Origin: Gammaproteobacteria bacterium
GTDB lineage: Bacteria > Pseudomonadota > Gammaproteobacteria > Enterobacterales > Alteromonadaceae
DNA: 64,000 nucleotides
NCBI GenBank assembly: GCA_018222405.1
Contig: JAAFAI010000015.1
Span: 1-64,000 of the forward strand
Direction of reading: 5' to 3'
Below, piece by piece: positions 18,578-28,998 of this stretch. The notes under the pieces were generated by a model. The model searched no databases. It was not told the DNA's origin and was given only the letters and a program-made list of their open reading frames with translations. The number at the start of each line of letters is the position of its first letter. The first letter of the stretch is position 1. Both the position numbers and the translations under genes were made by a program.

Positions 18578-20311
18578 ATGAATATTCACGCACTTCTTAT
18601 TTCTCGTTTTTCTCAGGCCTTAAGTGACATGGGCATTACCGACGCGCCGGTCCCGATAGCGCGCAGTGGCCGACCTGAGTTTGGTGAATATCAGTTTAAT
18701 GGTGCCATGGCGCTGGCCAAGCAGCTTAAACAAAAGCCCCGCGATATTGCCACTACCATTTTAGAACACGTTAAGCTTGATGACGTGGCCAGCAAGCTTG
18801 AGATTGCCGGTCCTGGCTTTATCAACATTCACCTGGCCGACAGCTGGCTGGCACAGCAGTGTCAGCAGGCGCTGGAAGATACCCGTTCTGGCATTCCTTC
18901 TCAGGATGCACAAACGGTGGTGGTGGATTACTCTTCACCTAACCTGGCCAAAGAGATGCATGTTGGTCACCTGCGTACCACCATCATTGGTGACGCGGTG
19001 GTTAAACTGCTGGAGTTTCTTGGTCACAAGGTTATTCGTCAGAACCATATGGGTGACTGGGGCACCCAGTTTGGTATGCTGCTGGCGCACCTGAGCGATA
19101 AGCTCAGCGCCAATGCCGTAGCCGAAACCGCACTTTCTGATCTGGAAAACTTTTACCGGGAAGCCAAAATCCGTTTCGATGAGGAAGAAGGCTTTGCCGA
19201 TCGGGCCCGTGAATACGTAGTGAAACTGCAAAGCGGCGACCAGCAGTGTGCCGAGCTATGGCACCTGTTCATCGACGTGTCTATTTCGCACAGTGAAGAA
19301 GTATATGAAAAGCTTAATGTCAGTCTGACGCGCAAGGACATTATGGGCGAGTCTGCCTATAACGACGATCTGCCTCATGTGGTAGCCGAGCTGAAAGAGA
19401 AAGGCATAGCTGTGGAAGATCAGGGCGCCCAGGTGGTGTTCCTTGAAGAGCTGGCCGATAAGGAAGGCAACCCGGCGGTGTATATCGTGCAAAAATCCGG
19501 TGGCGGTTACCTGTATGCGACCACGGATTTGGCGGCAATGCGCTATCGCAGCGGTAAATTAAGCGCAGACCGTACTCTCATCCTGACGGATGCCCGTCAG
19601 GCGCTGCACTTTAAACAAACTGAAATTGTCGGCCGCAAAGCCGGCTTTATGCAGCCAGAACAAACTTACGAACACTGCCCGTTCGGTATGATGCTCGGCA
19701 GTGACGGCAAGCCGTTTAAGACCCGAAGTGGTGGTACAGTTAAGCTGGTAGAACTGCTGGATGAAGCAGTAGAGCGTGCGCGTAAATTGCTGGCCGAGAG
19801 AGATACCGGTTTAACCGCTGACGAGCTCAACGATGTTGCCCGCAAAGTGGGTATCGGTGCTGTTAAATACGCCGATTTAAGTAAGAACCGTACCACGGAC
19901 TACGTGTTCAACTGGGATACCATGCTGAGCTTTGAGGGCAATACCGCGCCTTATCTGCAATACGCCTACACCCGGGTGCAAAGCTTGTTCCGCAAGGCAG
20001 AGGTGAGCCCTACGGCACTGAATGCCACCATTAGCCTTAAACATGCTCAGGAGCATGCGCTGGCGGTGCAGTTGTTACAACTGGAAGAGCAGTTGAATGT
20101 TGTTGCCCGTGATGCAACGCCTCATGTGCTGTGTAGCTACTTATATGATCTGGCCAGCCATTTTATGAGCTTTTATGAGGCTTGCCCGGTATTAAAGAGT
20201 GATGTGCCTGAAGCTACCCGAAACAGTCGTTTGGCCCTGTCGGCATTGGTTGCCAAAGAGCTTAAACTGGGCCTTGAGCTGCTGGGCATCGAAACGTTAG
20301 AAAAAATGTAA
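18578..20311 (+). CDS. argS: Arginyl-tRNA synthetase
   Basis: Class I synthetase of 577 residues that charges tRNA-Arg. The HIGH-type motif is MHVGHLRTT, in the ArgRS context [14 protein letters not shown], and the KMSKS-like position is [13 protein letters not shown], the divergent form usual for ArgRS. The N-terminal ~110 residues match the additional tRNA D-loop-binding domain, and the C-terminal helical domain ends in [12 protein letters not shown]. Complete and normal in length. Confidence 0.97.
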   Translation: MNIHALLISRFSQALSDMGITDAPVPIARSGRPEFGEYQFNGAMALAKQLKQKPRDIATTILEHVKLDDVASKLEIAGPGFINIHLADSWLAQQCQQALEDTRSGIPSQDAQTVVVDYSSPNLAKEMHVGHLRTTIIGDAVVKLLEFLGHKVIRQNHMGDWGTQFGMLLAHLSDKLSANAVAETALSDLENFYREAKIRFDEEEGFADRAREYVVKLQSGDQQCAELWHLFIDVSISHSEEVYEKLNVSLTRKDIMGESAYNDDLPHVVAELKEKGIAVEDQGAQVVFLEELADKEGNPAVYIVQKSGGGYLYATTDLAAMRYRSGKLSADRTLILTDARQALHFKQTEIVGRKAGFMQPEQTYEHCPFGMMLGSDGKPFKTRSGGTVKLVELLDEAVERARKLLAERDTGLTADELNDVARKVGIGAVKYADLSKNRTTDYVFNWDTMLSFEGNTAPYLQYAYTRVQSLFRKAEVSPTALNATISLKHAQEHALAVQLLQLEEQLNVVARDATPHVLCSYLYDLASHFMSFYEACPVLKSDVPEATRNSRLALSALVAKELKLGLELLGIETLEKM

Positions 20312-20355
20312 GGCTGATAAACGCCCACACTCACTTTGTTAATAAGGAAGACATC

Positions 20356-20928
20356 ATGGTTAAAGTACTGGCATTCTCAGGTAGCACCCGTAGTGGCTCT
20401 TTAAATCAGGCGTTGGTGGAAAATGCCGCCGATGCCGCGCGCGAGGCGGGCGCAGAGGTTACGGTAATCAACCTGGCTGACTATGCGATGCCAATCTTTA
20501 ACCAGGATGAGGAAGACGAGTACGGTATTCCTGAACGGGCTCAGGCATTTAAACAGCTGCTTATCGATCACGATGCCTTTTTAATTGCCAGCCCGGAGTA
20601 CAACAGCAGTTATCCGGCGGTGCTGAAAAATGCCATCGACTGGGCCTCGCGCAAAGCCGGTGATGAAGCCGTGCTGGCCGCTTATAAAAACAAAGTGGTC
20701 GGCCTAATGGCTGCTTCGCCCGGTGCGCTGGGTGGCATGCGTGTGCTGGTGGTACTTCGCATGCTGATGCAAAACCTGATGTGTGTGGTGACGCCTGCGC
20801 AGGTGTCGGTAGCCAAAGCCGCCGACAAGCTGGACGAAGCGGGTAAGCTTACCGACGATACCGCTAAGAAGCAGTTAGCCAACTTAGCCTCGCAAGTGGT
20901 CTCCATGGCTGAAAAGCTTAAGGTTTAA
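20356..20928 (+). CDS. NAD(P)H-dependent FMN reductase family protein
   Basis: Flavodoxin-like fold protein of 190 residues. The phosphate-binding loop GSTRSGSLNQAL at residues 10-21 binds FMN phosphate, and ASPEYNSSYPAVLKNAIDW is the family signature seen in ChrR/azoreductase-like quinone or chromate reductases. It probably reduces quinones or other electrophiles and protects against oxidative damage; the true substrate is unknown. It stands alone between argS and prfB with AAGGAAG before its ATG. Confidence 0.85.
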   Translation: MVKVLAFSGSTRSGSLNQALVENAADAAREAGAEVTVINLADYAMPIFNQDEEDEYGIPERAQAFKQLLIDHDAFLIASPEYNSSYPAVLKNAIDWASRKAGDEAVLAAYKNKVVGLMAASPGALGGMRVLVVLRMLMQNLMCVVTPAQVSVAKAADKLDEAGKLTDDTAKKQLANLASQVVSMAEKLKV

Positions 20929-21029
20929 CAGCACGCTGTCTGCGCATTTTGCATACAAAACGACTGTTAAAAGCAGGCCAAATCCGGTACTATCCGTGCC
21001 CTTAAAAATGAATCAGTTAAAAGGTCATT

Positions 21030-22128
21030 ATGTTTGAAGTAAACCCTGTGCTAAATGCGATTCGGGATATCCGTGAGCGTACTGCAGCGCTTCGGGGGTA
21101 TCTTTGACTTTGATGTCAAGTCAGAGCGCTTAGAAGAAGTTAACCGCGAACTCGAAAGTCCCGACGTTTGGAATGAGCCGGAGCGAGCTCAGGCCCTTGG
21201 CAAAGAAAAAGTCGCCCTTGAGCAGGTGGTAGAAACCATTGTTAACCTGGAGCAGGGGGCCGAAGACGTTGATGGTCTGGTCGAGCTGGCCGTGGAAGCC
21301 GAGGATGAAGAAACCTTTATTGAGGCGCAAGGGGAGTTAGACGGACTGATCGCGCAGCTGGAAACCCTTGAGTTTCGCCGTATGTTCGCCGGCCCTAATG
21401 ATACCTGCGACTGCTATCTGGATATCCAGTCAGGCTCTGGTGGTACCGAAGCTCAGGACTGGGCCAATATGCTGCTCAGAATGTACCTGCGCTGGGGCGA
21501 AGAGCACGGCTTTAAAACCGAACTTATTGAAGTTTCCGATGGCGACGTGGCAGGCATTAAAAGTGCTACTGTTCGCTTTGAAGGTGAATACGCCTTTGGT
21601 TGGCTACGCACCGAAACCGGCGTTCATCGTCTGGTGCGTAAGTCGCCTTTTGATTCGGGTAACCGCCGCCACACCTCATTTGCGTCGGCCTTTGTTTACC
21701 CTGAAATCGATGATGATATTGAAATCGATATCAATCCGTCTGATTTACGCATCGACACCTACCGTGCCTCTGGTGCAGGTGGTCAGCACGTTAACCGTAC
21801 CGACTCGGCGGTACGTATTACCCACGAACCAACGGGTATTGTGGTGCAGTGTCAGAACGACCGTTCACAGCATAAAAACAAAGATCAGGCGATGAAGCAG
21901 TTAAAAGCCAAACTCTATGAGTTTGAACTGCAAAAACAAAACGCCGAGAAGCAAGCCATGGAAGATAACAAATCCGATATCGGCTGGGGCAGTCAGATCC
22001 GCTCTTACGTGCTGGATGACTCGCGCATTAAGGATTTGCGCACCGGTGTTGAAACCCGTAATACCCAGGCCGTTCTGGACGGTGGGTTAGATAAATTTAT
22101 AGAAGCCAGCCTGAAATCGGGGCTGTAG
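21030..22128 (+). CDS. prfB: Peptide chain release factor 2, with programmed +1 frameshift
   Basis: RF2 recognises UAA and UGA. The real start is the ATG at 21030 with AAAAGG upstream. The first frame reads 25 codons to an in-frame TGA at 21105-21107, then translation continues in the +1 frame from GAC at 21106, giving 365 residues, the same length and stop position (codon 26) as E. coli RF2. Visible motifs are the catalytic GGQ in [15 protein letters not shown] and the tripeptide anticodon region near [19 protein letters not shown]. lysS follows 25 bases downstream, a common prfB-lysS pair. Confidence 0.96.
21094..21108 (+). promoter_or_regulatory. prfB: prfB programmed +1 frameshift site
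   Basis: The slippery sequence CTTTGAC (21102-21108) is preceded by an internal Shine-Dalgarno-like GGGGGT (21094-21099), as in E. coli. Slow decoding of the UGA when RF2 is scarce lets the ribosome slip one base forward, so RF2 levels regulate its own synthesis. Confidence 0.95.
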
Positions 22129-22153
22129 TAACTCAACTTTAAGTGAACAGACT

Positions 22154-23707
22154 ATGAGCGAACAACAACTCGACGAAAATAAACTGATAGCCGAGCGCCG
22201 CGCCAAATTAAGCGCTATCCGCGAAAACTGTCGCGCTAACGGTTTTCCGAATGGCTTCCGTCGCGAGAATTATGCCGAGGAACTGCAAGGTCAGTTCGGT
22301 GAGCTGGATAAAGAAACCCTCGAAGCTCAGGACAACCAGGTAAGCATCGCAGGCCGCGTAATGGCCAAGCGTGGCCCGTTCCTGTTGTTACAGGACATGA
22401 CCGGCCGCGTTCAGGCTTATGCTGATAAAGCCACGCAAAAAGACATAAAAGCCCGCTACGGTTCGCTGGATATTGGTGACATCATTGGCGTGGCTGGTGC
22501 ATTGCACAAATCCGGTAAGGGTGATCTGTATGTAAACATGGCCAGCTACGAACTGCTGACCAAATCACTGCGTCCGTTACCAGAAAAATTCCATGGTCTA
22601 ACCGACCAGGAAACCAAGTATCGTCAGCGTTACGTGGACCTTATCACCAGCGAAAAAACTCGCGAGACCTTTGTGGTGCGCAGTAAAATCGTTAATGGTA
22701 TCCGCAACTTCCTCACCACTCGTAACTACATTGAAGTAGAAACGCCCATGTTGCAGGTTATTCCGGGCGGGGCGACAGCGAAGCCGTTTGTGACGCATCA
22801 CAACTCGCTTGATATCGATATGTATTTACGTATCGCACCGGAACTGTACCTTAAGCGTCTGGTTGTAGGTGGCTTTGAGCGGGTGTTTGAAATTAACCGT
22901 AACTTCCGTAACGAAGGGTTATCTACCCGTCACAATCCGGAATTTACCATGCTGGAATTCTATCAGGCCTACGCAGATTACAACGATCTGATGAACCTGA
23001 CCGAAGACATGCTGCGTACGCTGGCTGAGGATATTCTGGGCACCACCGAACTGGTGAATACTGTGCGTGATACGGAAGGCAACGTGGTAGAAGAAAAACA
23101 CTATGACTTTGGTAAACCTTTCGACCGCCTGAGCATGGGTGAAGCTATCCTGAAATACTGGCCGGAAGCGAATGAAGCCGCTATCCGAGACCCTGAAGCG
23201 CATCTCGATGAGCTTAAAGCCATGGCGAAACAGCTGCACATTAAAGAGCCTGAAGTAGATGGGATCTGGGGTGCCGGTAAATATCTGTGCGAAATTTTTG
23301 AAGCGACCGCCGAAGAAAAGCTCGAACAGCCTACGTTTATTACTGAGTACCCGTGGGAAGTCTCCCCGCTGGCCCGTCGTAACGATGCCAATCCGTTTAT
23401 CACCGACCGCTTTGAGTTCTTCGTGGGCGGCCGTGAACTGGCCAATGGTTTCAGCGAGCTGAATGACCCGGAAGATCAGGCTGAGCGTTTCCGCAAGCAA
23501 GTGGAAGAAAAGGACGCCGGCGACGATGAAGCCATGCATTACGACGAGGACTACATCCGTGCCCTGGAGTTTGGTTTACCACCAACGGCCGGTGAGGGGA
23601 TCGGAATCGACCGTCTGACCATGCTGTTTACAGACAGTCCGACGATCAAAGACGTTATCCTGTTCCCGCACATGAAACCAGAAGTACAGGCTCAGGACGC
23701 TGAGTAA
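22154..23707 (+). CDS. lysS: Lysyl-tRNA synthetase, class II
   Basis: Class II synthetase of 517 residues. The N-terminal OB-fold anticodon-binding domain includes [25 protein letters not shown]. The catalytic core follows with motif 2 [24 protein letters not shown] and motif 3 [16 protein letters not shown]. Complete, normal length, and directly downstream of prfB as in many gammaproteobacteria. Confidence 0.97.
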   Translation: MSEQQLDENKLIAERRAKLSAIRENCRANGFPNGFRRENYAEELQGQFGELDKETLEAQDNQVSIAGRVMAKRGPFLLLQDMTGRVQAYADKATQKDIKARYGSLDIGDIIGVAGALHKSGKGDLYVNMASYELLTKSLRPLPEKFHGLTDQETKYRQRYVDLITSEKTRETFVVRSKIVNGIRNFLTTRNYIEVETPMLQVIPGGATAKPFVTHHNSLDIDMYLRIAPELYLKRLVVGGFERVFEINRNFRNEGLSTRHNPEFTMLEFYQAYADYNDLMNLTEDMLRTLAEDILGTTELVNTVRDTEGNVVEEKHYDFGKPFDRLSMGEAILKYWPEANEAAIRDPEAHLDELKAMAKQLHIKEPEVDGIWGAGKYLCEIFEATAEEKLEQPTFITEYPWEVSPLARRNDANPFITDRFEFFVGGRELANGFSELNDPEDQAERFRKQVEEKDAGDDEAMHYDEDYIRALEFGLPPTAGEGIGIDRLTMLFTDSPTIKDVILFPHMKPEVQAQDAE

Positions 23708-23726
23708 GCGCTAAAGCGCTTTTATC
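23706..23726. terminator. Possible weak terminator between convergent genes
   Basis: A short inverted repeat AAGCGC-TAAA-GCGCTT followed by TTTATC sits between the lysS stop and the convergent PanE-like gene, overlapping both stop regions. The stem is only six pairs, so it is a weak candidate. Confidence 0.35.
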
Positions 23727-24604
23727 GCTTTATATAAAAGGGTATTGGTGGGCACATCAATACTCTTTTTCTTTGCCTGTTTAATAATGTAGCCGTTGAT
23801 GCCCTCTATCTCCGTGGTGCGTTTGTATATCACATCCTGATGCATGCTGGAAAAGTTCTCTGCGGTGCGTTCGATCACGTTAAATACCAGCTCGGTGATG
23901 GTATTTACCTCAAGCTTTATCTTGCATGCTCTGGCAACGGCACATACTTCTTCACACACGGCAGTAATAGTTTCAGCGTATTGTGCTGCCAGCAGGCCGC
24001 CGTTGGGGATATTGTTAAGCGCGGTTAACGGGTTGATGGCGCAGTTAACCGCGAGCTTTTGCCAGAGCGCGGTTTCGATATCATCACGCCAGGTCACCGG
24101 GCCGATACAGCGATTGATGACTTCGGCAATATGGGTATTCAGCGGTGTTGATGTGGTGTGACAAGGGGAGCGACCCAACATGGTTTCACCCTTGCCGGTA
24201 TGCCTGATACTGGTTGCCGAGGTTTTGAGTGCGCCATGGCTGGTGGTGGCCAGGAATACCGGGTTATCCGGCAGATATTTGGCGGCCAGTTCCATCCCGC
24301 CCATACCATTATGAAGCAGGACAACTGCTGTTGAAGTTGGCAACTTATGCCGCCAGGTTTTCAGTGCTTCTTTAAGTTGCGTCACCTTGAGCGGTACTAT
24401 CAATAAGTCGTTAGCCGTGAGCGCCTCGTCAGCACAATCAAGCGGTTCAAGGCTTACCGACTCACCGTTCAACAACTCCACATTGTTAAGCGTGCTGCTG
24501 CCGGGCCTTGGCCATAATTGATATGGTGTCGCGGATAACTGTGCACCGGCGGCGCATAGCCCGCCAATCGCGCCACTGCCGAGAATATTCACGGTCAGGG
24601 TCAT
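23711..24604 (-). CDS. 2-dehydropantoate 2-reductase family protein
   Basis: Protein of about 297 residues of the ketopantoate reductase (PanE/ApbA) family, which reduces ketopantoate to pantoate with NADPH. The nucleotide-binding loop NILGSGAIGGLCAAGAQL is at the N-terminus, and the C-terminal domain carries KLAVNCAINPLTALNNIPNG with the family lysine and asparagine, then SMHQDVIYKRTTEIEGINGYI. The start at 24604 is chosen because the motif begins right after it; an upstream extension would run into the neighbouring gene. It is 1 base from the RluA-like gene and probably in one operon with it. Whether it is the main pantothenate enzyme is not certain from sequence alone. Confidence 0.83.
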   Translation of the reverse strand: MTLTVNILGSGAIGGLCAAGAQLSATPYQLWPRPGSSTLNNVELLNGESVSLEPLDCADEALTANDLLIVPLKVTQLKEALKTWRHKLPTSTAVVLLHNGMGGMELAAKYLPDNPVFLATTSHGALKTSATSIRHTGKGETMLGRSPCHTTSTPLNTHIAEVINRCIGPVTWRDDIETALWQKLAVNCAINPLTALNNIPNGGLLAAQYAETITAVCEEVCAVARACKIKLEVNTITELVFNVIERTAENFSSMHQDVIYKRTTEIEGINGYIIKQAKKKSIDVPTNTLLYKAIKAL

Positions 24605-24605
24605 A

Positions 24606-25301
24606 TCAGATGTCCTTATCCCGGCATTTAACCGTAGATTTGGGCCAGTGTAGTGTATTGGGATGGGGCGCCTGAGCGAGCCAGCCTGCGATACTGCTGT
24701 GTGCAAAATATTCGCCACCAGGCGGCGTGCAGAATACGCTTACCGGTTCACCTTCATACTCAAACTCGAGGCCCCAGGCATGCAGATACAGTCTGTCTGC
24801 GGGCTCGGCGCTGTATAGGGTATCGCCAACAATGGGGCTGCCCAGGCTTTTCATGGCAACACGGATCTGGTGGGTTTTACCGCTTAAGGGTTTTACCAGC
24901 ATCAAACGGGGCGCATCGGCAAAGCCATAACTAAAAAACTGGGTAACGGCAGGATTATGCTGCGACTTTAATAAAATGTGCTGACCATTACGGCGGTTTT
25001 TCATATCGCCAATAATGCTGCCCTGTTTCTTTTTGGGTTTCTTTTCGACCAGCGCCAGATAATATTTTTGTATCTGGCGGGTACGAAACAAGACTTCGAA
25101 GCGCGCCGCAGCCTGACGGTTGCGGGCCAGAATTAAACAGCCGGAGGTACCGTCGTCAAGTCGGTGAACCAGGTGTAAGTCTGTTTCTCCCAATGCTTCG
25201 CTAGCCTGTTGCACGATGCCGTGCTGGGCATCGTGCATGGTAATGCCGGCGGGTTTATTAATAATGAAGAAATCGGGATGACTGAAAATAACTTCAGTCA
25301 T
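24606..25301 (-). CDS. RluA-family pseudouridine synthase
   Basis: Enzyme of 231 residues that isomerises uridine to pseudouridine in RNA. The catalytic motif is VHRLDDGTSGCLIL with the essential aspartate in HRLD, and the RluA C-terminal motif GKTHQIRVAMKSLGSPIVGD is present. It lacks an S4 RNA-binding domain and is short, like a subgroup of uncharacterised RluA-like proteins in marine gammaproteobacteria. The target RNA is unknown. Its start codon shares one base with the stop of the Hpt gene (TGATG), so the three minus-strand genes here look like one operon. Confidence 0.87.
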   Translation of the reverse strand: MTEVIFSHPDFFIINKPAGITMHDAQHGIVQQASEALGETDLHLVHRLDDGTSGCLILARNRQAAARFEVLFRTRQIQKYYLALVEKKPKKKQGSIIGDMKNRRNGQHILLKSQHNPAVTQFFSYGFADAPRLMLVKPLSGKTHQIRVAMKSLGSPIVGDTLYSAEPADRLYLHAWGLEFEYEGEPVSVFCTPPGGEYFAHSSIAGWLAQAPHPNTLHWPKSTVKCRDKDI

Positions 25302-25870
25302 CAGGCATTAGCGTCTTCTAAAATAGCCAGGGCTTTGTCATATTCCAGCGACGATACCGCCTCGACTAATTCCTGCTGGTGACTGCTATTGAGTTCTAGC
25401 GTTGTCAGCCAGTTGTTGAGTTTTTCGTCGTTGATGTATTCGTGGTGTTGTAGTGCCTGACTCAACGCCTGATAGGTTTGCTGCTTTTCGTCTGATGGGG
25501 CCGCTTTCGCGCTCGCATTCAGCTCAGAATCGTCTGGCAATTCCTCAATTACCCGAATGGTTTCAGCCAGGCGTTGGATTAATTCTTGCAGTGAGGACTG
25601 TTCGGGCTTGCCCAGTTTGAGTTCTTCATTGACCAGGCGACTTGATTGATAGACTGCCGTGCAGCCAAGGTTGCCCGACACGCCTTTTAAGGTGTGTACC
25701 AGGTTCTCGGCTTCTGTCATCTCCTGCTGGGCGAGCATGGTTTGCAGACGAGTATCCAAAGACTGATACTCTGCAGCAAACTTGCGCAACAGGCGATATA
25801 ACAGGCTTCGGTTGCCATTTAGTTGCCGTAATCCGAAGTCAAAATCTATTACCATTGGCTGTTCTTGCAT
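25301..25870 (-). CDS. Hpt domain phosphotransfer protein
   Basis: Protein of 189 residues. The segment LVHTLKGVSGNLG is the Hpt phosphorylation motif (HxxKGxSxxxG), with the histidine near residue 68, inside a helical bundle. It would relay phosphate between a hybrid histidine kinase and a response regulator. No kinase or regulator gene is adjacent, so its partner is unknown. The rest of the protein, after a Ser/Ala/Pro linker, is helical and unrecognised. The ATG at 25870 with ACAGGAA upstream is preferred over a start 96 bases further out. Confidence 0.78.
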   Translation of the reverse strand: MQEQPMVIDFDFGLRQLNGNRSLLYRLLRKFAAEYQSLDTRLQTMLAQQEMTEAENLVHTLKGVSGNLGCTAVYQSSRLVNEELKLGKPEQSSLQELIQRLAETIRVIEELPDDSELNASAKAAPSDEKQQTYQALSQALQHHEYINDEKLNNWLTTLELNSSHQQELVEAVSSLEYDKALAILEDANA

Positions 25871-26024
25871 AAGTTCCTGTAATCTCGATATATCTGTAAA
25901 TACGAAAAAATGCCGACGAGGCTTTAACAGTAAACATTTACGTGTAATTATTGTTAATGTTGTCACGTAAACTTAACGAACCTTCGCAGATGGATGCGCC
26001 ATCCACTAAATTCCGGAATGTTTA

Positions 26025-28853
26025 ATGTTGTTCAGATTTATCCTTTTGGGTTTAATTGCCCATTTATTATATGGTTGCTCTCAGACATCCGATCTCTCAC
26101 CGACCAATACAAAAAGTGTAGCACAACCTGTTGCTATTGCTTATGAGAAATATCAATTAAAAAACGGACTTACCGTTATTTTACACGAAGATCACTCTGA
26201 TCCGCTGGTGCATGTGGATGTGACCTACCACGTGGGCTCCGCCAGAGAGGAGCCCGGTAAAACCGGCTTTGCTCACTTCTACGAGCATATGATGTTTCAG
26301 GGCTCTGCCAATGTGGCCGATGAACAGCATTTTAAACTGATTACCGATGCCGGTGGCACGCTTAATGGTTCTACCAATCGTGACAGAACCAATTATTATC
26401 AGACTGTGCCGGTTAATCAGTTAGAGAAAGTACTCTGGCTGGAGTCAGACCGAATGGGTTTTTTATTACCGGCGGTGACACAGGAAAAGTTTGAGATCCA
26501 GCGCGAAACAGTGAAAAACGAACGGGCCGAGCGCATAGATAACCAGCCTTATGCCCGCCGCCACGAGCGAATTGGCGAGGTGCTTTATCCCGAGGGCCAT
26601 CCGTACTCGTGGTTGACGATTGGCTACACTGAAGATCTCGACCGGGTTAATGTTAACGACCTCAAAGCGTTTTTTAAGCGTTGGTACGGGCCCAACAATG
26701 CGGTGTTATCTATCGGTGGTGATATTAATGTCGCCCAGACCAAAGCATGGATTGAAAAGTATTTTGGCGATTTGCCGGCCGGCCCGAAAGTGAAGGCTCA
26801 ACCGCCAGCGCCGGCATCGCTGAGCGAAAACAAATTCATCACCATGCAGGACAACGTGCACCTGCCGCTGGTGCAAATAGTCTTTCCCACTGTGTATGCA
26901 AGGCACGAAGACGAAGCCGCCCTCGACGTGCTGGCCAGTATTCTGGGCAGTGGCAAGACATCGGTATTTTACGAACAACTGGTGAAAACCGGCAAGGTGG
27001 TTCAGGCCGGTGTTTCTCATCCCTGTAGTGAACTCGCCTGCGAATTCAATCTGGTGGCCCTGGTGTCGCCGGAATCAGAACAATCACTGGCCACGATTTA
27101 CAGCGAAATAGAAACCATACTGGCAGAGTTTGAAAGCCGCCCGTTCGACGACGACGCGCTGGCCAGAGTTAAAGCGAATATTAAAGCGTCTACTATTTAT
27201 GGTTTGCAGAGTGTTAGCGGCAAGGTATCGACCCTGGCTTACAACGAAACCTTTTTTGGTAAGCCTGATTTAATGAATGAGGATGTTAAGCGTTATAGCG
27301 AAGTCACCAAGGAAGACGTGTACCGGGTTTTCGATAGGTATATTAAAGGCCGGGCGGCGGTTGTTCTCAGTGTAGTACCCGAAGGTCAGCCTGCTTTAGC
27401 AGTGAAGCCTGCTACTGTCAGCCGGCCCGAGCGCCTGGTGGTGGCAAGTGCAAGTGGCCAGCAGGTAAGTACCAAAGAAACACCAACATCCGATTTTGAC
27501 CGTAGCCAGATACCTGAAGCCGGCGAACCACCGGTAGTAACAATTCCCAGTTTCTGGCAGCTCAAGTTGCGTAATGGTATTCAGGTACTAGGGGTAACAA
27601 ACGATGAAACGCCCACGGTAACCATAACGCTGGACCTGGATGGCGGGATGCTACTGGATCCGGTGGATAAAGCTGGTTTGTCGACATTTACGGCACTGAT
27701 GATGAACGAATCAACGTTAAATTATTCGAACGAGGATATGTCTAACGCGCTGGCTAAAATGGGTTCCTCCATTAGTTTTGCCAGTAACGGCCGTTATACC
27801 CAGGTCTTTATCTCCAGTCTGACTGAGCACTTAAATGAGACGCTGGCGTTATTGGAAGAAAAACTGTTTAACCCGGCATTTAAAGCCGAGGACTTTGCCC
27901 GTATCAAACAGCAATTGCTTGATAACATCAACGCTCAGAGCAAAGAGCCGGGCGCCATTATGGAACAGGTAAAAACGGCTGTGTTGTGGGGCGGTGAGAA
28001 CCGTGTTGGACTGCCTCCCGGCGGCACCGCAGAAACTGTCTCCCGGATCACCCTGGACGATATAAAAGCGTTTTACGAGCAATACTATGTGCCGGTAAAA
28101 GGCACCATCGTGGTGGTGGGAGACATGACTCCTGGCCAAATTACCACCTATTTTGACTTTATCAATACCTGGCAGGGGGATGATTATCAGATTGCCGATT
28201 ACGGTGACTTTCCTGAGTACGATGGTCAGCAAATTGTGCTGGTGGACGTGCCTGGATCTGCCCAGAGCCTGGTAAGAATGGTTGAGCGGGCGATGCCCTA
28301 TGATGCGACCGGCGATTATTTTCGTGCCCAGCTGATGAACTTTCCTCTCGGTGATGATTTTAACAGCCGGATAAATCTTAACCTTCGTGAAGATAAAGGC
28401 TACACCTACGGCGCGTTCTCCGCGTTTAATGGTGGCAAGACTCTAGGGTGGTTTGAGGCCGGTGCCGACCTGAAACAAGAGTTCACCGCGGCTGGTATTA
28501 TGGAACTGCTGGGTGAAATTAATCATTATCAGCAGCGCGGTATTACGGATGCAGAGCTCAGTTATATGCAAAATGCCTTTACCCTGAGTGAAGCATTAGA
28601 ATACGAAACGCCGCTGGATAAGGCCTCGTTTTTACGCCGCCTGCTGGCCTATGACCTACCGGTTAATTATAAAAAAGCACAAAAAGCTATATTGCTCAAT
28701 ATCAGTAAAACTGAAATTGATGCCGTAGCCGCCAAGGCATTGCACCCGGAGTTACTGCAAATTGTTGTTGTAGGAGACAAAAACGTGATCCTGCCTCAGC
28801 TTGAAACTCTTGGCATTACGATTAAAGAAGTGAGTCCTGCAGGCCTGCAATAA
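26025..28853 (+). CDS. M16 family zinc metalloprotease, lipoprotein
   Basis: Large pitrilysin-type protease of 942 residues in two homologous halves. The N-terminus MLFRFILLGLIAHLLYGCSQ carries a lipobox (LYGC), so it is probably a periplasmic lipoprotein. The first half has the inverted zinc motif HFYEH in GFAHFYEHMMFQGS, and the distal glutamate in ETVKNERAER. The second half, from about residue 510, lacks the HxxEH and is the usual inactive partner (NESTLNYSNEDM at the corresponding place). Such proteins degrade small peptides. It stands alone between the Hpt gene, which is divergent, and gshA. Confidence 0.9.
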   Translation: MLFRFILLGLIAHLLYGCSQTSDLSPTNTKSVAQPVAIAYEKYQLKNGLTVILHEDHSDPLVHVDVTYHVGSAREEPGKTGFAHFYEHMMFQGSANVADEQHFKLITDAGGTLNGSTNRDRTNYYQTVPVNQLEKVLWLESDRMGFLLPAVTQEKFEIQRETVKNERAERIDNQPYARRHERIGEVLYPEGHPYSWLTIGYTEDLDRVNVNDLKAFFKRWYGPNNAVLSIGGDINVAQTKAWIEKYFGDLPAGPKVKAQPPAPASLSENKFITMQDNVHLPLVQIVFPTVYARHEDEAALDVLASILGSGKTSVFYEQLVKTGKVVQAGVSHPCSELACEFNLVALVSPESEQSLATIYSEIETILAEFESRPFDDDALARVKANIKASTIYGLQSVSGKVSTLAYNETFFGKPDLMNEDVKRYSEVTKEDVYRVFDRYIKGRAAVVLSVVPEGQPALAVKPATVSRPERLVVASASGQQVSTKETPTSDFDRSQIPEAGEPPVVTIPSFWQLKLRNGIQVLGVTNDETPTVTITLDLDGGMLLDPVDKAGLSTFTALMMNESTLNYSNEDMSNALAKMGSSISFASNGRYTQVFISSLTEHLNETLALLEEKLFNPAFKAEDFARIKQQLLDNINAQSKEPGAIMEQVKTAVLWGGENRVGLPPGGTAETVSRITLDDIKAFYEQYYVPVKGTIVVVGDMTPGQITTYFDFINTWQGDDYQIADYGDFPEYDGQQIVLVDVPGSAQSLVRMVERAMPYDATGDYFRAQLMNFPLGDDFNSRINLNLREDKGYTYGAFSAFNGGKTLGWFEAGADLKQEFTAAGIMELLGEINHYQQRGITDAELSYMQNAFTLSEALEYETPLDKASFLRRLLAYDLPVNYKKAQKAILLNISKTEIDAVAAKALHPELLQIVVVGDKNVILPQLETLGITIKEVSPAGLQ

Positions 28854-28920
28854 CTGTAGTTTTGGGTCTGAAACGGGGCAGTGGCACCATAAATTAACCA
28901 CTATGTGCTATGAATTATGC

Positions 28921-28948
28921 TTGGGTCGATATAAATATTTGATATTAT
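28921..28948 (+). promoter_or_regulatory. Candidate promoter of gshA
   Basis: TTGGGT (28921-28926), 16-base spacer, TATTAT (28943-28948), about 50 bases before the gshA start. Partial agreement with a housekeeping promoter; not tested. Confidence 0.4.
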
Positions 28949-28998
28949 ACGGCCCACAGCTAACCGTCTTGCAACCAATGTAAGTCGCAACCGACATT

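Noticed and set aside
21030-21107. prfB as a broken gene because of the in-frame TGA
   Set aside because: The CTTTGAC site with GGGGGT upstream is the known programmed frameshift, so the gene is intact.
22919-23539. 206-codon minus-strand frame inside lysS
   Set aside because: Complete overlap with a clear lysS; no family features.
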